Source: CALKHQ01 sp050329975
Lineage (GTDB): Bacteria > Pseudomonadota > Alphaproteobacteria > CALKHQ01
Reading direction: 5' to 3'
Assembly: GCA_050329975.1 (NCBI GenBank)
Contig: JBHJOG010000118.1
Coordinates: 1 to 22,280 of the forward strand
DNA: 22,280 nt
Position numbers and translations under genes: made by a program. This document shows positions 1 through 8,144 of the stretch, one piece after another (the stretch's first letter is position 1; each line of letters starts with the position of its first letter). The notes below the pieces were generated by a model. That model was not told the DNA's origin and ran no database searches. It saw nothing but the letters and a program-made list of their open reading frames with translations.

Positions 1-164
1 ACGTCCTGGTCGAACGCCAGGATCGAGAAGCGGTAGCCGCCCGAGATCCTGACGGTGAAGTTGTCGCCAACTTCGGCTGTGCCCGCGAAAGCTGGCGTTG
101 CCACTGGTGCGGCGAGCAACGCCGCGCCAGCAATCGCCGAGCTGGAAAGCAGGGTCTTCTTCAT
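1..164 (-). CDS. Porin-like outer-membrane protein, N-terminal fragment
   Basis: Only the first 54 codons are inside the window; the rest lies beyond the left edge. The protein opens MKKTLLSSSAIAGAALLAAP, a Sec signal peptide with two lysines, a hydrophobic Ala/Leu core and a likely signal peptidase I site after AFA (about residue 27). The mature start, roughly GTAEVGDNFTVRISGGYRF, looks like the first beta-strand of alphaproteobacterial general porins, which often begin with a short acidic segment and then a GGY-type strand. The start at 164 is supported by a GGAGG Shine-Dalgarno sequence (complement of 175-179) ten bases upstream. By family, such proteins are trimeric beta-barrels for diffusion of small solutes across the outer membrane. 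The secreted nature is clear from sequence. The porin call is an inference from about 25 mature residues, and another beta-barrel family is possible. Confidence 0.6.
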   Translation of the reverse strand, partial: MKKTLLSSSAIAGAALLAAPVATPAFAGTAEVGDNFTVRISGGYRFSILAFDQD

Positions 165-186
165 AACTGTCCAACCTCCGATTACT

Positions 187-207
187 GGGACCTCTCGCCG
201 AGGTCCC
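187..207 (-). promoter_or_regulatory. Hairpin in the 5' leader of the porin-like gene
   Basis: A perfect 8-bp stem, GGGACCTC paired with GAGGTCCC around a 5-base loop, ends about 8 bases upstream of the GGAGG ribosome binding site of the minus-strand porin-like gene. No T-run follows, so it does not look like a terminator. Leader hairpins can stabilise abundant outer-membrane-protein mRNAs or be targets of small RNAs; either role here is inference. Confidence 0.4.
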
Positions 208-265
208 CCAAGTAGTCCTTGGCAACGCGCTCCGGCCACATCAGTCCGCGGCGTCATCCACGAGC

Positions 266-295
266 ATACAACACCAAAAACCTTAACCGTCACAA
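266..295 (-). promoter_or_regulatory. Possible sigma70-type promoter of the porin-like gene
   Basis: On the minus strand TTGTGA (complement of 290-295) is followed after 18 bases by TTGTAT (complement of 266-271), inside the most AT-rich part of the gap. The match is weak and the placement rests mainly on local base composition. If correct, the transcript would have a leader of about 95 bases that includes the hairpin at 187-207. Confidence 0.25.
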
Positions 296-422
296 CGGTC
301 ATAGTGGCGGAATGGCAACATTTTTCGGTTTATGAGGCATTTGTGCAACACAGTGAAGAACCGGCCTCTGAAGCCTTGATATCATGGCGTTTTCCCGGGC
401 CGGCCTCGGCCGCGTGATGCAA

Positions 423-450
423 TTGCCACAGGCTGGGTACCGGCTATGGT
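423..450 (+). promoter_or_regulatory. Candidate sigma70-type promoter of yggS
   Basis: TTGCCA at 423-428 and TATGGT at 445-450 are separated by 16 bases. Both resemble -35 and -10 elements, and they sit about 30 bases upstream of the yggS start with its AGAGGGGA ribosome binding site in between. Identified by eye only. Confidence 0.4.
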
Positions 451-480
451 GAACACAGTCCGGACCGGAAGAGGGGAACC

Positions 481-1176
481 ATGACAGATAGCGCGACCCC
501 TGCCCAGGGGACGATCGGGCGGCTGGCGGCCGTGCGCGAGCGGATCGCCCGGGCGGCCAGGGATGCCGGCCGCGACCCGGCCGCAGTTACCCTGGTCGCC
601 GTCGCCAAAACGATGCCTGCCGTGGCGGTCGAGGCGGCCTGGGATGCCGGCCAGCGGGTGTTCGGCGAGAATCGAGTACAGGAGGCCGCGGGCAAATACC
701 CGGCGCTGCGCCTGTCGCGCCCGGGCCTGCAGCTGCACCTGGTCGGGCCGCTGCAGAGCAACAAGGTCGCCCAGGCCTGCGCCCTGTTCGACGTGATCGA
801 GACCCTGGACCGGGAGAAGCTGGCCCGGGCGCTGGCCCTGGTGCAGTCCCGGGGGACGGCGCTGCCGGCGCTGCTGATCCAGGTCAACACCGGCCGCGAG
901 CCGCAGAAGGCCGGGATCGCGCCCGAGACTGCGGCGGCGTTCATCGACCTGTGTCGCGACCGGCTGCAGCTGCCGGTGCGCGGCCTGATGTGCATCCCGC
1001 CGCAGGCCGAGGCGCCCGCGCCGCACTTCGCCTTCCTGGCCGAGCTCGCCCGCCGCCACGGCCTGCCCTGGCTGAGCATGGGCATGAGCGGCGACTTCGA
1101 GGCGGCGATCCAGCAGGGCGCCACCCACGTCCGAGTCGGCACGGCGATCTTCGGCGGGCGCGCGGCTGCCGGGTGA
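481..1176 (+). CDS. yggS: YggS family pyridoxal 5'-phosphate homeostasis protein
   Basis: This is a 231-residue member of the YggS/PROSC/YBL036C family, a single TIM-barrel related to the alanine racemase N-terminal domain. The family binds PLP and buffers its free level in the cytoplasm but has no known catalytic activity. The PLP lysine is K43 in VAVAKTMP. Other family signatures are FGENRVQE (about 62-69), HLVGPLQSNK (about 87-96) and the C-terminal MGMSGDFEAAI followed by VRVGTAIFGGR, which forms the phosphate-binding end of the barrel. The length equals that of E. coli YggS (234). The start has a good AGAGGGGA ribosome binding site a few bases upstream. The next gene starts 86 bases downstream on the same strand, so cotranscription is possible. 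In many bacteria yggS lies near proC or division genes; here it does not. Confidence 0.93.
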   Translation: MTDSATPAQGTIGRLAAVRERIARAARDAGRDPAAVTLVAVAKTMPAVAVEAAWDAGQRVFGENRVQEAAGKYPALRLSRPGLQLHLVGPLQSNKVAQACALFDVIETLDREKLARALALVQSRGTALPALLIQVNTGREPQKAGIAPETAAAFIDLCRDRLQLPVRGLMCIPPQAEAPAPHFAFLAELARRHGLPWLSMGMSGDFEAAIQQGATHVRVGTAIFGGRAAAG

Positions 1177-1262
1177 CAGCGGTGGGGGCCAGATGATATC
1201 CAGGCGGCGGGCCTGCAGGCGGCGCACTCGCAGCCCTGCCGCCGCGCATCCCCGGGAAATGC

Positions 1263-2570
1263 ATGATCGCCGTCGAAATTGCCGTGCTGGTGGCCTTGAC
1301 GCTGCTCAACGGCCTGTTCGCCATGTCGGAGCTGGCGCTGGTATCCTCGCGCAAGGTCCGGCTGCGGCAGATGGCCGAGCAGGGCTCGCCCGGAGCCCGG
1401 GCGGCGCTGCGGCTGATCGACGACCCGACCCGGTTCCTCAGCACGGTCCAGATCGGTATCACCATGGTCGGCGTCGTTGCCGGCGCCTATGGCGGCGCTA
1501 CGCTGGGCGAGCGGTTCGGCGCCGTCCTGGAGGGGCTGCCGGTCCTGGGTGGCTACGGGGGCACCATCGGGGTCGGGGTGGTGATCGTCGCCATCACCTA
1601 TCTGTCGATCGTGCTCGGCGAGCTGGTCCCGAAGCGGATCGCGCTGAAGAGCCCGGAACGGGTCGCGGCCGCGGCCGCCCGGCCGATGCGGCTGCTGTCG
1701 CGGGCGGCGGCGCCCTTCGTCTGGCTGCTCGGCACCTCGACCGACCTGCTGCTGCGGCTGCTCGGCCTGCAGGGCGCCCGCGACGCCACGGTGACCGAGG
1801 AGGAGATCCGCTCGCTGATCACCGAAGGCACGCTCGCCGGGATTTTCGTGCCGGCCGAAAAGGAGATGATCGACGGCGTGCTGCGACTCGGCGACCAAAG
1901 GGTCCGCGCGATCATGACGCCGCGCCCCGACGTGGTCTGGCTCGACATCGACGGCCCGCCGGAGGCCGTGCTCGAGCGGATCGTCGCCGGCGGGCACTCC
2001 CGCTACCCGGTGTGCCGCGGCACCGTCGACGAGGTGGTCGGCATCGTGCACAGCCGCGACCTGCTGGACCGGGCGCTGCGCGGCCTGCCGTTCGACCTGG
2101 CGGCGGGCATGGTCAGGCCGATGGTGGTCCACGACGGAATCTCGATCCTGCGGCTGCTGGAGCTGATGAAGGCGTCGAAGATGCACATGGCGATGGTCGC
2201 CGACGAGTACGGCAGCATCGAGGGCCTGGCGACGATGACCGACATCATGGAGACGGTCGCCGGCGACCTGCCCGACCACGGCGAGGAAAGCGAACCGGAC
2301 GCAGTGCGCCGCGACGACGGGTCATGGCTGGTCGAGGGCTCGATGCCGATCGACGCGTTCGAGACCGTTACCGGTCTGCGCGGCATCCGCGGCCAGGCCG
2401 GCTACCACACGATCGCGGGATTCGTGCTCGATCGGCTTGGCCGCCTGCCTCGGACCGGCGACACCCTGGTCCACCAGGGCAGCCGGTTCGAGGTCGTGGA
2501 CATGGACGGCCGCCGGATCGACAAGATCCTGGTGGTCCCGGCAACCCCGGCGGAGGACGACAGCGGCTGA
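1263..2570 (+). CDS. CNNM/CorC-family membrane protein (DUF21, CBS pair, CorC_HlyC)
   Basis: This 435-residue inner-membrane protein has the classical 'hemolysin family protein' layout. An N-terminal DUF21 (CNNM) transmembrane domain covers about residues 1-190, with hydrophobic segments near 1-27, 60-80, 98-122 and 150-168 and the conserved GELVPKR at 119-125. A CBS-domain pair begins around MTPRPDVVW (218 onward) and includes MADEYG-like ADEYGSIEG. A CorC_HlyC transporter-associated domain closes the protein (about 345-430, with IAGFVLDRLGRLP). CNNM/CorC relatives transport or regulate Mg2+, and CBS pairs bind adenine nucleotides. The old haemolysin label derives from a Brachyspira protein and says little about function. 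The start codon is preceded only by a weak GGGAA. Substrate cannot be told from sequence; Mg2+ or another divalent cation is the family expectation. Confidence 0.88.
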   Translation: MIAVEIAVLVALTLLNGLFAMSELALVSSRKVRLRQMAEQGSPGARAALRLIDDPTRFLSTVQIGITMVGVVAGAYGGATLGERFGAVLEGLPVLGGYGGTIGVGVVIVAITYLSIVLGELVPKRIALKSPERVAAAAARPMRLLSRAAAPFVWLLGTSTDLLLRLLGLQGARDATVTEEEIRSLITEGTLAGIFVPAEKEMIDGVLRLGDQRVRAIMTPRPDVVWLDIDGPPEAVLERIVAGGHSRYPVCRGTVDEVVGIVHSRDLLDRALRGLPFDLAAGMVRPMVVHDGISILRLLELMKASKMHMAMVADEYGSIEGLATMTDIMETVAGDLPDHGEESEPDAVRRDDGSWLVEGSMPIDAFETVTGLRGIRGQAGYHTIAGFVLDRLGRLPRTGDTLVHQGSRFEVVDMDGRRIDKILVVPATPAEDDSG

Positions 2571-2687
2571 GGGACCCGATCGGGGCGGCTTGCCAGCCCG
2601 GGCGGCAGGCGGCAACATCCGTCGCAAGAGCGGTTCAACAATCAGCGGCCGGCGTCGAACGATGGCGGTCCAGGGCGGAAACAGGCG

Positions 2688-4631
<1,944 letters not shown>

Positions 4632-4638
4632 AGCTCGG

Positions 4639-5469
4639 CTATCGGCCCTTGCGGGCGGCAGCGGCGGGATAGACCAGGGGCACCGCGGCCTCCGGGCCGA
4701 GCACGCGGAAGGTGAGGCTTTCCTCGATGTAGAGCGTCACCGTGGTGCCGGTGTGGGCCAGGTAGCCGATCGACAGGTCGCGGCCGACGGCGAGTTCGAA
4801 ATCGCCGCCGCGCAGGCTGACAACCACAGCGCCGTCGACCCCCGGGGCCCAGATCACCGGCCCGTCGACCAGCCGCTCGACGTTCTTCATCACCGGATAG
4901 CCGGCGCTGGTGGTGGTCTGGGTCAGGCCGGCGTAGCAGCGGGGCCCGAGCGCGATCGCATAGGGGCCGTCGACGCCGGCCGCGCGCAGGACGGCGGTCG
5001 CCCGCGCGACCACGGCGGGGTACTGCTCGTAATCCTCGGACAGCGTCAGCGGGCCGCCGTCGGCGGCCTGGGCGATGCCGGTGATGCCGGCCGAGGCATA
5101 GCCGTGGAAAACGGTGCGGTCCTCGGCCTTGGCGATGGCGAGCGCCGCCTCGCGGACCGGGTCCAGGTCCGGGTCGCGGGCGCCGCGCGCCACGGCATCG
5201 AGCTCGCTGCGCTCGAGGTCGAAGACGGCGCGGAACTCGACCAGCGGCTGGACGACGCGGCGCTGCGCCGCGACCCCGGCATGGGGCTGGTCGGCCAGCC
5301 GCTCGACCCGGCCGGTGCTCAGCGCGGAGTGGGACCAGCCCAGCGGGCCCACGAAATCCACCAGCCGGCGGGCGGCGAGCGTGCGCTTCAGCGTGCTCTT
5401 CGCCTGCTCGTCGATCTCCTCCCAGGCCGTCGCGGTGATCGGGGCAAGGTGACGGTGCAGGTCGTCCAT
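4639..5469 (-). CDS. Encapsulin nanocompartment shell protein (family 1)
   Basis: This 276-residue protein is a linocin M18/encapsulin-type shell protein with the HK97 phage capsid fold, which self-assembles into a hollow icosahedral nanocompartment. Family features visible are the N-terminal MDDLHRHLAPITATAWEEID helix that binds the cargo peptide, the downstream LAARRLVDFVGPLGW, the PLVEFRAVFDLERSELDA segment, and the late A-domain stretch with GYLAHTGTTVTLYIEESLTF. It is a little longer than the Thermotoga shell (about 265). The ATG shares one base with the stop codon of the encapsulated-ferritin gene (TGATG), so translation is probably coupled and cargo is made before shell. The cargo gene and its targeting tail identify this as an iron-storage encapsulin. 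The sequence is enough to exclude a phage head gene, since no other phage genes are nearby. Confidence 0.95.
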   Translation of the reverse strand: MDDLHRHLAPITATAWEEIDEQAKSTLKRTLAARRLVDFVGPLGWSHSALSTGRVERLADQPHAGVAAQRRVVQPLVEFRAVFDLERSELDAVARGARDPDLDPVREAALAIAKAEDRTVFHGYASAGITGIAQAADGGPLTLSEDYEQYPAVVARATAVLRAAGVDGPYAIALGPRCYAGLTQTTTSAGYPVMKNVERLVDGPVIWAPGVDGAVVVSLRGGDFELAVGRDLSIGYLAHTGTTVTLYIEESLTFRVLGPEAAVPLVYPAAAARKGR

Positions 5470-5864
5470 CAGCGGATCCCTCCCTTCAGGCTGCCGATGC
5501 CGAGCGAGCCGTCGGCCGACGGGGCTGGGGCGCCGGCGGCACCGGCTTCGCCCGCTTCCGCCTTCGCCTCGACCTCGGTGATCGGGCCTTCGCTCCAGAG
5601 GTAGGTGCGCAGCTCCGCGTCGAACACCGCATTACGCCGGCGCAGCCACTCGATGACCATCGCCGCGTGCTCGATCTCCTCGTCGCGATTGTGGGCGAGC
5701 ACTGCGCGCAGCTCGTCGTCGTCGGTCGCTTCCACCCGCTGGCCGTACCAGTCGACAGCCTCCAGTTCTTCCATCACCGAGACGATGGCCCGGTGCTGGT
5801 CGATGGTCTCGGGCTTGAGCCTGGCCACGTCCTCGTGAAGTTCGAAACTGCCGCTTCCGGCCAT
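5469..5864 (-). CDS. Encapsulated ferritin (EncFtn) cargo protein
   Basis: This 131-residue protein closely resembles the Rhodospirillum rubrum encapsulated ferritin-like ferroxidase. It is a two-helix half-ferritin that dimerises to build a diiron site, oxidises Fe2+ and delivers mineral iron into the encapsulin lumen. The helix-1 motif HRAIVSVMEELEAVDWY carries E33 and W39, and helix 2 NRDEEIEHAAM carries E63 and H66. These align with the known ferroxidase residues E32, E62 and H65 (one-residue offset). After an Ala/Gly/Pro/Glu-rich linker (about 98-117), the C-terminus DGSLGIGSLKGG (118-129) matches the encapsulin cargo-loading peptide pattern. The ATG at 5864 is chosen because AGGAGG lies 7 bases upstream and the family starts here. 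The open frame continues to 6077 but that extension has no similarity. Its stop overlaps the shell start by one base. Confidence 0.95.
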   Translation of the reverse strand: MAGSGSFELHEDVARLKPETIDQHRAIVSVMEELEAVDWYGQRVEATDDDELRAVLAHNRDEEIEHAAMVIEWLRRRNAVFDAELRTYLWSEGPITEVEAKAEAGEAGAAGAPAPSADGSLGIGSLKGGIR

Positions 5865-5871
5865 GCGGATG

Positions 5872-5877
5872 CCTCCT
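5872..5877 (-). promoter_or_regulatory. Ribosome binding site fixing the EncFtn start
   Basis: The minus strand reads AGGAGG seven bases before the ATG at 5864. This perfect Shine-Dalgarno sequence decides between that start and the upstream in-frame ATG at 6077, which would add 71 unrelated residues. Confidence 0.8.
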
Positions 5878-5891
5878 CTGCCCTCGGGTCG

Positions 5892-5932
5892 GCGCCAACT
5901 GGCGCACTCTTTGCGCTGGACCACCGCCAGTT
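5892..5932 (-). promoter_or_regulatory. Nested inverted repeats upstream of the encapsulin operon
   Basis: GCGCCA-AC-TGGCGC (5892-5905) is a 14-bp inverted repeat with a 2-base centre, 28 bases upstream of the EncFtn start. Overlapping it, AACTGGCG (5897-5904) is repeated in inverted form as CGCCAGTT (5925-5932). The compact palindrome could be an operator for a dimeric regulator, or the larger pair could form a leader hairpin. No Fur-box-like or other known operator was recognised. Role is inference. Confidence 0.35.
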
Positions 5933-6153
5933 TGACCAAATCGCCGCGGCGCAACAAGCCGCGCCGACAACGCAGGCGGCAGACAGGCAACACGGCCCGG
6001 CCCGGCGGGTTCCAGATCCCGCCCTGCCACCCCAAGCCGGGGCAGGCGCCGCGCGGGTACCGGCACCGCACCTTCACGTTTGATTCATCCTGTTTGCCGC
6101 ATCATCCCGGGCGGCGGCCCTCGGCGCGCCTGGACGAGTGAAGCGGGATTCCA

Positions 6154-7488
6154 ATGGCCTATCAGACCGAACCGGCGGCTGGGCAACGGTCGACTCCGCG
6201 CCCCGGCGCGGAGGACCAGCTTGTCGACCATGCGCTGCGGCTGCCTGACCCGGCGCCGGGCCGGATCGCCGTGCACATCCACCTGTCGCGGCTGTCGCCG
6301 GCCAGCCGCCGGCCGGAATACCTCAACGTCGCCATCGCCAACTTCAACGCGCACGCCCGGGTATTCGACGGCCGCACCTTCCTGCTCGGCAACCGCGACA
6401 TCGTGTTCATCGCGAAGGATGCCCAGCGGCGCGACGTCGAGCATGCGGTGCTGAAGATCCGCTACCTGTTTCCCGACGACCCGATCGCCCAGATCCGCGG
6501 CGGCAGCGCTGGCGGCGGTGCCGGCGACTATGCCTTCGCCACCTATTTCGACCTCGCCGAGGACCTGCCGCTGTTCATCGACCATTGCGAGCAGGTGCGC
6601 GCGTCGGCGGAGCGCACGCTCGCCCGCGCCGCCCACGGGCGGGTCGGGGCCCGCGGCGACGACGAGGCACCGGCGCGCCCCTCGCCCTCGCGCAAGCAGC
6701 CGATGACCCCGGAGACGCTGGCCGCCTTCGAAAGCCAGCTGCGCCGCGCCGACGTCTCCAGCGCGCTGCGCCGCCAGCCGATCTGCGCGGCCGCCCGTGA
6801 CGGGGCGCTGAAGCCGATCTACCACGAGCTCTTCTTCGCGATCGACGACCTCGCGGCCATCATGGCGCCGAAGACCGACGTGCGCAGCTGCCGCTGGCTG
6901 TTCCGCCGGTTGTGCGAGAGCCTGGACGCACGGGTACTGAGCGCCGTGCTGCGCCACGACGACACCACCGTGCGCCATCACGTCGCCCTGAACCTCAACA
7001 TCTCCACTCTGCTCAGCCAGGATTTCCTGGACTTCGACGAGGCCTTTCCGGGCACCGGCCGCGGCTCGGTGCTGATCGAAATCGACTTCGCCGACGTGAT
7101 TTCCGACCTGCGCGCCTTCGCCTTCGCCCGCGACATGCTGACCGGGCGCGGCTACCGGGTCTGCCTCGACGGCATCGATCACCTGTCGCTGCCTTATGTG
7201 GACCGCGGCCGGCTCGGCGTCGACTTCGTCAAGTTCAGCGCAGATTCCGGCGTTATTCGCGCCGTGCGCAGCGGCGGGCTCGGCACCTTCGCCGAGCACC
7301 TGAAGCGCAACGACCCCGGCCGGTTCATCTTCAACAGCTGCGACAGCTCGGCCGCGCTCGCGCTGGGCCAGGAATACGGGGTGCACCTGTTCCAGGGCCG
7401 CCACGTCGACGGCCAGCTGGCGGCCAGCCGCCTGTCGCCGCGCGACCTTGCCGTCCGCCGCGCCGACGACCAGCTTCGGGCGGGCTGA
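6154..7488 (+). CDS. Degenerate GGDEF-EAL-like protein, probably non-catalytic
   Basis: This 444-residue soluble protein has a C-terminal half (about 205-435) that follows the EAL-domain pattern with key residues altered: YHELFF (223-228) at the EAL position, ALNLNIS (278-284) at the VNLS strand, VLIEID (306-311), CLDGID (337-342) where active enzymes have DDFG, VDFVKF (356-361) with the usual lysine, and LFQGRHVDG (412-420) at the QGY/F site. The N-terminal part (about 38-155) has GNRDIVFI (79-86) at the place of a GGDEF motif, followed by a helix like those in diguanylate cyclases. A low-complexity linker (about 160-183) joins the halves. Loss of the metal-binding aspartate pair argues against c-di-GMP hydrolysis; a binding or scaffold role is inferred. 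It is divergent from the encapsulin operon across 289 bases and ends 10 bases from regA. It is a remote fold match, so function remains open. Confidence 0.6.
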   Translation: MAYQTEPAAGQRSTPRPGAEDQLVDHALRLPDPAPGRIAVHIHLSRLSPASRRPEYLNVAIANFNAHARVFDGRTFLLGNRDIVFIAKDAQRRDVEHAVLKIRYLFPDDPIAQIRGGSAGGGAGDYAFATYFDLAEDLPLFIDHCEQVRASAERTLARAAHGRVGARGDDEAPARPSPSRKQPMTPETLAAFESQLRRADVSSALRRQPICAAARDGALKPIYHELFFAIDDLAAIMAPKTDVRSCRWLFRRLCESLDARVLSAVLRHDDTTVRHHVALNLNISTLLSQDFLDFDEAFPGTGRGSVLIEIDFADVISDLRAFAFARDMLTGRGYRVCLDGIDHLSLPYVDRGRLGVDFVKFSADSGVIRAVRSGGLGTFAEHLKRNDPGRFIFNSCDSSAALALGQEYGVHLFQGRHVDGQLAASRLSPRDLAVRRADDQLRAG

Positions 7489-7498
7489 GGGCGGACCG

Positions 7499-8071
7499 CT
7501 ACCGCTCGCGCGGTGCGTGCTTGTTCAGGATGCGCTGTAGGGTGCGGCGGTGCATGTTGAGGCGGCGGGCGGTTTCCGAGACGTTGCGGTCGCACTGCTC
7601 GAACACCCGCTGGATATGCTCCCAGCGCACCCGGTCGGCTGACATCGGGTTCTCCGGCGGCGGCGGCAGGCTGCCCTCGTGCTCCAGCAGTGCCGAGGCC
7701 ACCTGATCGGCGTCGGCCGGCTTCTGCAGGTAGTCGATCGCGCCGGCCTTCACCGCAGTCACCGCGGTGACGATGTTGCCGTAGCTGGTCAGCATCACGA
7801 TCCGGCAGTCGGGCCGCGCCTCGCGCAGCACCGGCACGATGGAGAGCCCGCTGCCGTCCTCCAGCCGCATGTCGATCACCGCATAGGCGGGGGCATGGGC
7901 GTGGATCGCCTCCAGTGCCTCGGCCACGCCGTGGGCGCCGACGAAGCTGAAGCCGCGCTTCTCCATTGCCCGGCCCAGCCTCTGGCACAGCGCCTGGTCG
8001 TCGTCGACGATCAGGAGCGACATGTCGGCGCTGGTGTCGGCGCCTGTCGGCCGGAGGGCGTCGTTGCTCAT
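7499..8071 (-). CDS. regA: RegA/ActR/PrrA-type redox response regulator
   Basis: This 190-residue response regulator has an N-terminal receiver domain (about 17-135). The acidic pocket is VDDD (22-25), the phospho-acceptor is D67 in YAVIDMRLEDGSGL, the conserved threonine or serine lies in VMLTSYG, and the lysine in LQKPAD. A short proline-rich linker leads to a Fis-type helix-turn-helix (about 145-187) with NVSETARRLNMHRRTLQRILNK, a sequence almost invariant in RegA/ActR/PrrA proteins. The family activates or represses photosynthesis, carbon and nitrogen fixation, hydrogenase and respiratory genes under low oxygen. A purine-rich ribosome binding site (GAGGAGAGGA) precedes the start. It follows regB by 73 bases on the same strand, consistent with an operon. 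The N-terminus is slightly longer than usual, and M17 is a possible alternative start. Confidence 0.95.
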   Translation of the reverse strand: MSNDALRPTGADTSADMSLLIVDDDQALCQRLGRAMEKRGFSFVGAHGVAEALEAIHAHAPAYAVIDMRLEDGSGLSIVPVLREARPDCRIVMLTSYGNIVTAVTAVKAGAIDYLQKPADADQVASALLEHEGSLPPPPENPMSADRVRWEHIQRVFEQCDRNVSETARRLNMHRRTLQRILNKHAPRER

Positions 8072-8144
8072 CGTCCTCTCCTCTCAAGGCTGCCCGATCG
8101 AGGGGCGGCAGCCCAGCTGTGCCGCCGGCGGCAGGCCGATCGGG

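Larger units (their letters stand above)
165..480. other. Divergent intergenic region between porin-like gene and yggS
   Basis: This 316-base stretch holds no convincing gene. Positions about 265-370 are visibly richer in A and T than the surrounding genes, as expected for a promoter region. It contains the leader hairpin of the minus-strand porin-like gene (187-207), a weak minus-strand promoter candidate (266-295), a small inverted repeat ACCGT-caca-ACGGT (286-299) that could be an operator, and a plus-strand promoter candidate (423-450) for yggS. The short reading frame across 55-417 is antisense to the signal peptide and has no family resemblance. Confidence 0.6.

Noticed and set aside
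444..2279. Long minus-strand frame opposite yggS and the CNNM-type gene
   Set aside because: Both plus-strand genes have unmistakable family motifs. The opposing translation is low-complexity shadow.
4639..5469. Encapsulin as a prophage major capsid gene
   Set aside because: The HK97 fold is shared, but there are no portal, terminase, protease or tail genes, and the neighbouring EncFtn carries a cargo-loading tail.
5865..6077. N-terminal extension of encapsulated ferritin
   Set aside because: The 71 added residues are Arg/Cys-rich without similarity, and AGGAGG precedes the internal ATG at 5864.
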